This document shows positions 22,585 to 34,500 of a stretch of 51,754 nucleotides of DNA, one piece after another. Each line of letters begins with the position of its first letter. The first letter of the stretch is position 1. Under the pieces are notes generated by a model. It did no database searches. It was not told the origin of the DNA and worked only from the letters and a program-made list of their open reading frames with translations. The position numbers and the translations under genes are program-made. The stretch comes from Perkinsus marinus ATCC 50983. Lineage: Eukaryota; Perkinsozoa; Perkinsida; Perkinsidae. Location of the stretch: assembly GCF_000006405.1 (NCBI RefSeq), contig NW_003206654.1, positions 1-51,754 of the forward strand. Reading direction: 5' to 3'.

Positions 22585-22780
22585 GTATCAAAGTTCGGGG
22601 ATCAAGATCAACAGTCAAGGATCAGGATCAAAGGTCACGGATCAAGATCAAGAATCGCAGATCTGACTCACGCATCTCGGATCACGATGGATTTGGCTCA
22701 GACATCAAGATCAACGAGTGATCTGGATCATGTGCTTGATCTGTGGATCAGGATCTGCAAACCGGCCCATGTTCTTCGTT
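22585..22780. repeat. GATC-rich repeat, copy right of the DIRS-like fossil
   Basis: 22585-22712 is the inverted counterpart of 13750-13880. 22735-22775 (GTGGATCAGGATCTGCAAACCGG) resembles the left-arm segment near 14940-14965 in direct orientation. A mixed, probably rearranged copy. Confidence 0.75.
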
Positions 22781-25393
22781 GTTGATTACGGATCATTCTA
22801 GTCTCTGAAGACGTCGGAGAATTTCCCAACTCGTCCTCTCGACAGAACGAGTAGTAATGAAATCTCTACATCCCGGTCCCCCGAAGAGGCGGCTACAAAG
22901 CAGACACCTTCTTCAAATAATCACCAGAAAGCTGAATAGGACTTTTCAGCTTCAGAACAGATAATCTTTTCGGGTCGACAGCAACGGTGGCAGGGATCTG
23001 TGGTGGACGTCCTATCCTCAGAATACCATCAGAAGTGGGATACATTAGTACAACAGTTCTATAGTAATCAAGGAGCTTTTATTCATAGTGTCACCCCAGC
23101 TTCCTGGGAACTAGCCGAACTCAAGCCTGGAGGACTTTCCGATGTGCGTTGATAGATAGCAGTAGTAGACGATCCAAGATTGCTCATTAGAAAGCGTATG
23201 GTAAAGGCTACAAGATCAACGGCTTAATGACAGTAATGAATAAAAATGAGACGGCGAGAGGCTGACAGCAGCAGCCGTCTCGTCTCCAAACGATCGATGG
23301 CGATCGAGCGCACGTATCGTGACACTGCCTCATCATGTTCAGCGTAAACTCGCTGAATATCTTCACTTATGTGTGAGTTGAAGGAAGTCAAGGTCACTAT
23401 GGGAGGGATGCAGAGCCATAGGATGACAATAGACAAGAAGAAGGTCATCGTTAGTCTATTAAACCTCACAAGTTGTGAGTAACAGCCAAACCTCGCTGTA
23501 CCATCGTCACCTTTCCAGTCAGGAAATTGTGGCAAAAGACACTATTCGTATTTGCCTCTGAGGGAAAGTCTTCCGTGATAGTGGAAATGACATCTCTCAT
23601 TTCGGGCTTTGAAGATAGGCGTAGGCATATGATCTACGTCTGGCCTACACACTCCGATGTTCATCTTCCGAGCTGGGACAGGGCTCGGAATGATCGTTAT
23701 CAAAAGGCCCTGTCGTCGACAGGCTTTTCGAGTAGCGTCAGGAAGTTGAACTTCATCACTTTGCTCACTAATTGGACCCATAATAACACCTCTGACTCAC
23801 TGTGAAATTCACAATGGGTCAGAGGATTCACAACGTGAATCCGATTCGTGTTGGGGCTCAGGATATACATGGACATATTCGCTTCAAGCATAATGTTCTA
23901 TGGGGTCTTTCTTACTATGTACCCCATCTAGAAAAATACATTTCCATCGTAGTGGAATACTGCGGGAGACACTCACCAATCCCTGAAAAAGTCCGTTCTT
24001 CCGTTCAGCAGTTGACGAACCCCCTTGCATATGGGATCCTTCTCGTGCTCAAGAAATATTCAAGTACTCTCGAGAAAAAGGGACATCATTAGTGATCTTA
24101 TATACAATATCGATACATTCAGTTTGAAACCCTTCTGACAAGGGAGTGTGGTTGAGGAATCACGTAACGGTAGAGAAGCACCAACACGAAACCCGGAGCT
24201 AGCGGGATCCACAAATGATAGCTAGCGGAGCCAGCGGGGCTAGGGGTGGTAAGTTTTCGCGCGCGCCACAAAAATATTCTATTTTTAGCACAAAAAATTA
24301 TTGCTCGCCACAAATCTCTTTGGGCTTGCACGAAAGAGGCAGGGTCCCTGCCGCAGGGATTAATGGGGAATAGCAATCGCTTGTGTTCGTGGGTTTTTGG
24401 GTATACCTGTTTCTTCGTCTACTTATTCGACTGTTGCGTTGGCACAAGACATCAATGGGGAATATAAGGATGAAGGTTATTTTGCATCGCACTTCTCACG
24501 GAGACCTATACCCCTTAGTCAAGAATGCAAGAGAATAATCGATGATCATGTCCTTGATGGTACTCCAGCTTGTCGCACTGAGAGGAAGCTGATCAAACTG
24601 AAGCTCATCAAGAAGCTTACACCGGCTGTGAGACAACAAATCTTAAAATGATGATACACAGTTAAAAAATATGCGGAGCGAAGATCGCGTACAGTCTGGT
24701 GACACTCCGTTGGAAATTGAGGAGCTATGTAAGCAGAATAGCGGCATTTTATTCGACGACGACCAACCGTACTGTATAGGCTACTGTAGTGCCTCAAGAT
24801 TCGAGGCATTCTTCTCTACAAAGCGTTTGATCCAAGAAAATGGAAACACTACTACAGTAGGTATTATAGTTATCGGTTACACACATAAACTGACCTGGCT
24901 GGACCTTGTTGTAGTAGTCTGTGAATGTTTTCCTCAGGCTCATGGCCCAACTAGACCACGAGGACTCACCAGGACGGGCGCGACATTGGGATGGCCAAGC
25001 GAAGATCCCGCGGAGGTTTCGAGAACTTTTCGCCTAGTGTGTTTATACGGATGTTGAGAGCTGTGGATAAGGGGCGCGATCGCACATCACAGCATCAACA
25101 GTGGGAAGCGATTCCGAGGCAACGGAACTTCGCTCGCAGCTCCGAGCTGATCTGCGGATCCTCCAGCAAGCACCTACACATAACATGTTTGCCTTGGCAT
25201 CCTAGATGATGGTATTGTACTGGCGTAGGCGATTTTCAACGCTTATGAGCTGCTTCGTCAAGCAGTGGCTCGTAAAGCGAGGGTGTTGGAGGCAAGCCGT
25301 CTATGGCTTGCGAAAGGATTTACCTAAACATGATAATTCTCTGGAAGGAGAATTCTGGCCTCAAACGTGGTGGGAAGTACAGCGATTGCTCCT

Positions 25394-25422
25394 ATGTATG
25401 GTACACACTGTGTACCATACAT
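25394..25422. repeat. perfect 14+1+14 palindrome
   Basis: ATGTATGGTACACA, a single C, then its exact reverse complement. It could form a 14-bp hairpin with almost no loop. No U-tract or gene end beside it. Confidence 0.9.
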
Positions 25423-25642
25423 GGAAGCAAGCGTTGCGGAGCGAGCGAAGCGAGCGGAGCATATACCGCAACAACAGGCACTTTAACGTTGTGCGTGCGT
25501 GCGTGCACAATTATTCTGGCTTAACTACGAAGCGTGGGAAGCGATCAGATGGATCAAATAACTCCTCTATATGCAGAGGTGTTGGGAAAACTAGATTATG
25601 CGAACAGCTCGAAGAGATATGCACGAAAGACTTTAATGATGG

Positions 25643-25730
25643 AGAAATGTCCTACCCGGAGATCGAACCGGGGACCTATGTAAAATTCAATGATTGAGTC
25701 CATGGACGTGGACTCAGTGAGCTCCACCCC
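25643..25730 (-). pseudogene. decayed tRNA-like sequence
   Basis: On the minus strand CCCGG-TTCGATCT-CCGGG forms a T-arm-like hairpin resembling the T arm of the array tRNA-Tyr (GGTTCGATTCC). The loop is one nt too long and I find no matching acceptor or anticodon arm. Confidence 0.4.
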
Positions 25731-27833
25731 TTCGTCACGAAGGCCTTGTGGATAAAATGATCCCAGGATTCTGCAGTATGGGGAAACTGGGAGTCCTATA
25801 AAAGAGCAATGAAACAAATCCGGGTCGTTTCACGTACAGAGGACGGTTATCCCTGCGCGTGTTGCGACTTGAGATTCGGCAATTGCCGGCATAGTTTCGG
25901 AGTTCGCTTACTCAAGAATACCTTCGGAAGAAAGCTTGGAGAAGGTCCAAACAATTAGGATCTGCCTCCATTGGTCGACCAAAGTGAATAACCTTCTCTT
26001 TGTGGAGCGTATCTAACATTTTTCTGCTCTCAGATTCACAACCAACACAGCACTCGAAGTGGATGAAGACCACAATCGATATTGTGCGACAATACAATAC
26101 ACATATCTTGAGCGCCCTCGTGGATAATGTCCACTGGATATGGTTCGCGCTACGGCTGGCCCCCGTAAACGACAACTTCCAGCAGGGGCACGAGTAATCG
26201 CCCCCTTTTATAATGACATGTCGGAGAGCATAGTGCCTGAGGATTCTCTAGCTGTCGAGGCCGATTCCAGTGGAGATGAAGCCAGTAAGTTTTCGTTCAT
26301 CATGAATGGTTCATGCACAAAATTTGTACATGAGAATACATACATTTTAAACATAAATTCAGGTTAAACTCAAAATGATTCTTCATTTACAATGCCGGAT
26401 CTCATGAGAGGTCTGCTACAACGAGGGACACGGAAACGACAGGCACACCTCGAGCTAAATGTGGAATGATGCAGTCACTTGATGTATCGCCGATCGAACC
26501 TGTGACAAACCATCCACCTTGGTCCGGTTCACAGAGCCTATTAGAGGTAGCAGCGAATCTTCCATGTCGTTGACAACGACTCGGTGTGTTAAGGCAGATC
26601 TATCAGGCGTTATGCAGTTCCCCGTTTACCGCGCCATTAGAGCTATTAAGGAATCTGAAGTGAGCTACCACTCTTGACTCAACTTGAGACACTCAACAGG
26701 CACGTACGACAGTCGCACCTGGAAACTCTTAATTCATACATCGTAATTTCAAGCTGTATCAGTTCCAATCAAGCGAATTATACGACGGTGCGGCGGCTTT
26801 GGCAGGAAGCAAAATGTGCCGATCGGGAGAAGCTTCTCCGGTGGGTCCGACCCACTGGGTCGATAATGGCGATAGAATCGCTTCGATACTTTCAATTATT
26901 GGACCTCACATGCCTGTAGGTAACGAGACGGTACAACCTGCGCCCAAGAAGGGCAAGAAGCAGACATCATAAACTTTGCACGTGTGATAGATGCATGGAT
27001 TATCGACGAGTTGAGATGATGCATGGATCTTATGTTCTGAACGGTAGTGTGAATTATGTTGTTAATGTCACGGTGGGGCCTTGCAAGTTGTAAGCAGTTA
27101 GGTTGCACTCAGGCCTACTGAGTCGATGCGGGTAGTTTCGGATTAGCGTTGGATGGTGATTCGCTCCGTTTTCAGTAACTTGATTAGCTTCTCATTGTGA
27201 ATGTCCCAACCCACCTTCAGACTTTTCCCTATAGGAGCCTACCTAGGCCCTTTTGCACTCCGCGCGACAGTAAAAACCCTCGGAAGAGTCGGATGAAACG
27301 CGATGGACTGATCAATAAAAACCCAAAGAGTACTCAGAGCTTTCATCTCAAGCTCGATTAGCATAAGGGAATCGAGCAATTCGCTCAGAATCGCGCGGCC
27401 ACTCTATATCTGAGATACCCGGCTGCGAACGAATCGTCCGTAGGGAGTCTGTAGGAAATAGGTAATGTATTGTCGTTCATGATTTTCAACTATCTGATTC
27501 TTGCTCAGATTCTGCATCACTCATCGAGGAGGGCAGAGGTGCATCGTAGAGGGATGTGAGGCCCCCGCCAGGGAGAATGGCGTCTGCTACCGCCATAGAA
27601 ACTCTAGAGAGGCTCTGTCAAAAAATAGGAGCATCCACCCATGATCATTCTGAAATTATCAGCGGTCGAAAGGTTGATGGTGAGGTCATCAATTCCCTCC
27701 GGTAGTGAATAGCACTTCTCCCAGCAGGTGAGCGCATCGAAGAGGATGACTGGACCGGAAGCTGCCCGAGATGTGGCAATGCGTGGCTCGGAACCACTGG
27801 TCAGCTGCGAGATTCCCGATCCGCTGCACGTGG

Positions 27834-28018
27834 AGCCAATCTACAGACTATGCGGAGCTCTGAGTTACTCGTACCAGCTCGAATAGGTCCCTGATAGTCC
27901 GTTTGTCTTCGATTTCGGAAATCGTAATCCGGGGCCAATCGTCGATGATTAGTAAAGTGTAGGGAATCAATCTACAGACCATTCGGAACTCAGAGTCACT
28001 CGTACCAGTCGAAGCCGG
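27834..28018. repeat. diverged direct repeat, about 131-bp offset
   Basis: 27834-27887 and 27966-28018 share AATCTACAGAC, then GCGGAGCTCTGAGTTACTCG against TTCGGAACTCAGAGTCACTCG, then TACCAG. About 80 percent similar by eye over about 50 bp. Confidence 0.7.
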
Positions 28019-28791
28019 CCGCGGGCCCGCTTCGGGGCTTGAAAGCCCATTACAGCCGAGTGACAACGTCTGGCACACATACTGTCTGCATCTGGAGTCC
28101 AGATTCTGGACCACCGGGCACTAAAGTAAGGTGTGAGAGACATGTGGGGGGACAGGACTTTTGTATGAAGATAAGGAGAGGAGAGCGCTACTGGATGAAC
28201 ACTCTCACTCGGAGGCGAATACCACAGAAGCAAACCTCACGGAGTCCTCAGTCGGAGAACTACTAGGCTCTTTAAGGGGTGAAACTAGGTCCTTAGAGCT
28301 CTCATACAACCGCGTGACTAGCAGTCAGCGGGATACCCTCGACACCACGACACGGCGTGCTCGAGGAACCAGCAAGAAGATGAGGGGCGCGCCCTCAAGG
28401 CGATGGACTGTCGCGTCCAAGAAACCCTGTTGATCCTGTTGTTTACAACTTGCGAGAAAAGCGCATCGTTCAAGTGATTGACGATAAACCACCACCGCTG
28501 ATCCAGTAGTTGTGAAACCAATATTTCCCATTGGGAGGAGTCACGTAACGCAGCTCACGTTGTAAACTACAACTCGTGAATGAATGGGTTTGTGTGTATG
28601 CTGCATAGAGTATGCATTATGTGCTACGCCGGTTTGCTGCGGCGTCATCGTGCAAATGGGGTATCCATGACGAACTTTCAAACATTCGATCATCGTTGAA
28701 TCATATTAACGGTTTCTTCCGGATTACCAGACCTCTGCAGCTATGTTGATAGTCTCAATACACTTGGAAATAATCTTTGTTGCCAAGCAGG

Positions 28792-28844
28792 ATTCCAATG
28801 AAGTTCATTGGAATACTGTCTTCGTTCATTGAATGAACGAAGAC
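28792..28844. repeat. two adjacent perfect palindromes (11+1+11 and 13+1+13)
   Basis: 28792-28814 is ATTCCAATGAA, G, then its reverse complement. Three bases later, 28818-28844 is GTCTTCGTTCATT, G, then its reverse complement. Both share the core TTCATT around a central G. Confidence 0.93.
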
Positions 28845-29473
28845 TTGCGTAGAGTGCTCAGAGCGCTCGAAGATGTGCTAGCGACCACATCTGTCTAATC
28901 TGTCCACGTCTGTCCGCCGATACAACACGACGAGACGAATCTGAGTACACATCCTCTATAACGTGAATCTGCACATCCGGACACGAACATACAACACAAC
29001 GAGATTGGTAAATAGTGTTAGTGAGAGAGAGCATCCCAATATTGGTACCGGAACCCAAGTGACCACTGTCTCACCGTCCCAAAGGAGAATACATAACAGG
29101 CAAGCCCGCGCCTCGTACAGCTTCGAATAGCCAATGTAGCACGCCTGACAAGCACAGAGGGTTCCTCAGTGGGAGTAATATGCATCGAATAAGCACGTAA
29201 AGTGGCCGGCGGCGAAGCAGAAAAAGTCGCAGTTAAAGCCGAAAAGTAGCGGGCGACGTAAAAAAGCGGCGCGTGAAAAGTAGAAGAGGGTTCTCTCTTT
29301 GACCGTGTCCAATGAATTCACCACGTCATTAAAGTCTGCGCCTCGTCTCTCGCGCGCCATTGAAGTGATGTAGAGACAATAGCGTGCGCCATTGTAATCG
29401 ATAAACACTAGAGTCTAATCTTCTAACTTGATTCTGATGATGCAAGATAATTTGTAAACCTCTTGTAGTGACT

Positions 29474-31470
29474 ATGAAGCCTACAAATGTCTCCCAAGAG
29501 GTGGGGGGACAGGCATCTAATACGGTGTCTATGATGCGTGCCCACTCTACATCATCATTATCATCATCGTCTGATGGTATGTCGTCATCATCATCATTAT
29601 CATCTTACTCCTCTTCTTGCACCTTCTGTTACGGTTCGGGTGTATCATCTAATAGGGAGGATGAAGCTGATGAATTAGCAGCAGCAACAGGAGGAGTAAA
29701 TACTAAGATGCTGGATAACGATGCGACTATGCATCATGGTCATCATCATCATCACCATCATAGATGTACTTATCAACAATATGAGCTACGAGAACAGTTA
29801 CAACCTACTACTACTATGATCGATGGTGATATAGATAATCGTCATGGTATAGTAGTAGAGGATGAGAAAGGTAATAGTAATACTATGATGGTTGTTATTA
29901 TTATAAGTATATTTAGATACTACTACAGTGAGTATAAATCATAACATCCACTCGACTAGCCATTCATCATCACATTATGCTGATCCTGATGTATGGTCTC
30001 CTACTAAAGAGTAATAATAATATTATGATTACGTTAATGTTGTTGTATTAGGTATAAACTACGAGCTGGATGTGTGGTATATGACGAATCTGGTACTAAT
30101 ATATTATTAGTTAATTCTACTAGACATGGATCTGATCGTATGACACATACTATACCATCTGGTAAAGTAGAATCATTTGATCAAGATTTGGAGACAGCAG
30201 CAGTAAGAGAGACCATTGAGGAGGCAGGAGTAGAGTGTAGTGTTATATGGGATCTTGGATGGTTTATATCATCTACTAAAACTGGACAACCTACAGTAAC
30301 CAGATTATTCCTAGCTCAATGTACTAATATATTATCTACATGGAGGGAGGTAATAATAATAAATAATGTATTAATAATAATAATGTTTGGTAGTCGGAAT
30401 TCCGTGAGAGGATGTGGTGTAGTGTATCAAGAGCACTATCCTTATTAGGAAGGAAGAAGCCTCATTACCGTTTAGCTCTACATATGGCTGCTAATGTAAT
30501 AACAACAACAAATAGCATCACCATTATGTTATGATAATATTATTTAGTCATATGCACAGCATGGACATCCACCACATTCACCTTTGTCATCATCATCAAT
30601 ATCATCACCACAGAAGGTAGATGGTAATGATGAGAAGCAGAAAAAGATGATGATAGATAGTACCAATGGGGTAGTACTTCTCAATATCGATGATGACCAG
30701 GATGGGGCTCATCAATTAACACCACCACCACCACAAGCACAAGCAGTAGTAACATCATCAACAACAATACATGATGATGATTATGCTCGGCAACAGTCAT
30801 CATCATCATCACCCTCCACTACTACTGCTGCTGCTGGTGGTGATGATGGTGATGCCCTTATAGATAATGAGGAGGAGGATGACGACGATACTGTTAATAA
30901 TAATAGTCATTATGATGGGATTACTACTACTAGCAGTGTTATTGAGGCTACTACTCCATCATCAACAACATCTCTACCTTACAACACTGATAAGAGTACT
31001 AGTACAGTATCGATAGTACAAGAACATACTCATACATCCTCTCATGAACATGATGACAATACACCTAACAGTAATGGTAGTACTAGTAGTAAGAGTCCTG
31101 GTAGACAACGACGACGACAACAACAACAGCATGATGGTAATGGAGGGGGCAGCAGCAGCAGTCATGTAGGGTATGATGATGATGATGAATACTACTATTA
31201 TGATGATGATCTAGACTCGGATTCCTATTCTATTGATGATCTATTATCTGAGGAAGATGATGATGAAGATTATGATGATTATGATGAAGAGTGTCTAAAC
31301 CATCAACAACAACAGCAACAGCAGCAGCAGATGCTATTACATCATCATCATCATCACCATGATGATGATAAACATCATCCCTCCTCCTCCTCTTCATCTA
31401 ATGATAATAATCAAGTAGAACTCAGGGATATATTCCCTAGTGATGAGGGCGTGGTCGGGACAAGAAGGCG

Positions 31471-31522
<52 letters not shown>

Positions 31523-34500
31523 CCAGGAACAACAGCAGCAGCAGCAGCAGCTGGTATGATGATGATGAAGTGTAATTGTAGACGATGTAGATATTATAGG
31601 AGGAGGTTATTAGCTAAAGGAGTTATATGTCATCATACTAAGACAACTACTACTGTAGCTGAACAATTAGGTGGACATCTTATGCCTGTACAATGGAGTT
31701 CTGCATCATCATTAGAGAACTTATTATCCACCTCTTCATCATCACAACAACACCGACATCATCATCAAGAGGAGAAGGAGGAGAAAGAGGAGTCTACTAC
31801 TACTACAACTCAACAACAACATGATGGAGGGATCAACAAACATCATCATCATCATCAGCCTATAGAGGAAGAGGGCATTAGGAGGATGAGGGCTCATACT
31901 ACTACTGTAGCCTCCATCATGCATCAACATGATGATCATCATCATGTTAATGCTACTACTAGTACTAGTAGAAGAGCAGTAGTATCAACACCAATGATAG
32001 ACCACCATCATGAACAGACCTCTATGATAGTATCATCATGTTTACCTAGTAATGAGGATAACAGTATTACTACAACTACTACTGCAAGCAAGAGGTCATC
32101 ATCATCATCAACTCCCACTCCTATTAGCAGTAGTAATACTACTACCCAACAAAGAGTGGTAGGGTCGGCGGCGGCGACGGCGGCGGTAAGTTCTTCTTCT
32201 TCTACTCCTCAACCTTCAATACCAGTATCCTCTACTTTTGCTCCATCATCATCATCTTCATCACCATCATCACCTATAACCAAGTTATTGACTTTGGTTC
32301 CTATTGGTCCCATAAAGACAGGGCAAGAAGAAGAAGAGGAGGAGGAGGTAGTAGTAACAGCAGCAGCAGAGGCTAAGGATGAGGAGGATAAGAAGTCCAT
32401 ATCACGGGGTATTACAACTACATCATTGCAACAACCACTCAATGATTATGATAAAGAACATATCACCGACGACGACGACAAGAAGAAGGATGATGAGGAT
32501 CAGAAGGAGGTTATGGTGGAGATAACACCTCTATCATTGAGTCCTGCAGCAACTAAGGCTGTATTAGAGGCTGATAGGGAGGCTAGTGAAGAGGAAGAGG
32601 AGGAGTAAGGAGGAGGAGAAGGAGGAGGAGATGGTGGTCATACCATGTATCATCCAGAGGAGTATGATAAAAAGGAAGAGCACCACCACCACCATGATGA
32701 GGTAGTAGTAGTAGTAGAGGACGGTTGTCATAGAGTAGTTAGTATCATAACTATAGGTTAGTATCATAACTCCACCACCATCTAATGGGACTCCTACTAC
32801 TACTACTACTACTATATTACATACTCATGGTGTTCATCATCATAATCAGCATACCAACAACACTACTACTATCGATGGTGGTAGGATGACTCAATCTCCG
32901 AGTGCAGTAGTACCTGATGTTGAAGATGGTGGTTGTGGTACTACTACTACTACTACAGCAGGAGCAGCGGCAGCATCTCTAGTTGGACAAGAGCTTAGTG
33001 TATATGGGTTACAGGTTGGGGGGCATACTAGGTTTGTAAAACCACAGAATTCACCATTTTTGGTAATAATACTACACTAAGATGATGATGATTATACTCT
33101 TGTTGATCATCTTGATGTTGTTGTTGTTAGGTATTAAAACCATGTAATCCTGATGAATATCACTTCTATTCTAGTATAATACCGGAGAGATGCCCTAAGC
33201 TTCTTAGATTTACACCTAGATGTTATGGTGAGGTAATAGTAATAATAACAACAACAAGAAGAAGAAGAACAATCATCGATAGTATAGGACTATATCCTCT
33301 ATCTTTTATCAGGTTAACCTGAGTGGTAGCAGTAATAATAATAATAATAATATAAACCCTACTACCACCAAAGGGTTAGTTGCTGATGATAACGAGCATG
33401 ATGATAATGATGATGATGAAGATGAGCATAATACAATATCAGAAGAAGAAGAAGGGGATGAGGATGAGGATCATCTGAGTATAAAGTCTCCATTATCTCC
33501 TAGTGAAGAAGTGGATGATGAAGAGAATAGCAGTATAGCAGTATATGCTAGTACTGCTACTACTGGTAATCATCAACATCAACATCATAGGAGGTCATCA
33601 TGTCCAAGTATGTATGATAATATGATGACAACTGTTGTTGGTAGTGATAGTAGTATGAGTAGTAGACCAATACCACCATTGGGTGCTACACAACCTAGGG
33701 CATCTATAGAGGCACAGAAAGGGGCAGAGGAGGAGAGGATGATTAGAAGATATAAAGAGGAAGATGATGATGATGATGATGGTGATGATGGTCAACATAG
33801 ACTACATGAACAGATAGATAGAGAGAGGGAGAAGGCTAGACGGAAAAGGGAAGAGGCAGCAGCAGCTGCAGCAGTAGTTGCTATACATCATAGGAATACA
33901 GCAGTTGGGGCAGAGGGGACGACGACGACGACGAGGTCATCATCATGTCATCATAGGACATATTCTAATAATAAGAGGAGTATAGAGGATGGGGAGGAGG
34001 ATGTGGATAATGATGATGTTGTTGAGGGAGATGATACTCAGACTAATACTACTTCTAGGAAGGGTGGTATACCTGATATAGATGATGATGATGACGGTGA
34101 TGCACTAGGGGAGAAGGATGATAAAGGAGGAGGGAAAGGGGAAAGTAGTAGTGGTAGAAGGAGAAGGAGGAGGAGGATAGGGGCAACAACCACAACAACA
34201 ACAACATCACCTATACGGTATGGTATAGTAAAAGTCAAGGAAGAGCGGAAATATGTAATATTATCATAATCATAATCATCATAGTCATGGTAAACAAGAA
34301 GAAGAATGATCTCTGCGTTACTTGCTGCTGTTGATGATGATGATGATATTGTTATTGTTCTTGTTGTTATTAGGTTGTATTGGAGGATCTAGCCCATGGT
34401 ATGGCTACACCATGTATACTTGATTTAAAGATGGGTGCTAAACAACGTGCAGTAAGATATGGTTTATCTAAAGCTAAGATGGAGAGTAAATTGAAGAAAT

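Larger units (their letters stand above)
22800..29470. other. 6.7-kb stretch without a recognisable gene
   Basis: Many short open frames on both strands, none longer than about 165 codons and none matching a family I recognise. It contains short perfect palindromes (25394-25422, 28792-28844), a decayed tRNA-like segment (about 25640-25730) and a diverged direct repeat (27834-28018). Composition resembles the left half rather than the gene-rich right half. Probably old mobile-element debris plus intergenic DNA. Confidence 0.55.

Noticed and set aside
23527-25697. Several plus-strand open frames of 80-163 codons
   Set aside because: No motifs, no plausible splicing between them, and surrounded by repeat debris; not called as genes.
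29166-29408. 80-codon minus-strand open frame just upstream of the Nudix-IP6K gene
   Set aside because: No recognisable domain and no splice or start context; likely chance.
30974-32442. Minus-strand open frames opposite exon 5 of the Nudix-IP6K gene
   Set aside because: Shadows of the triplet-repeat coding strand; Met/Leu/Ser runs only.
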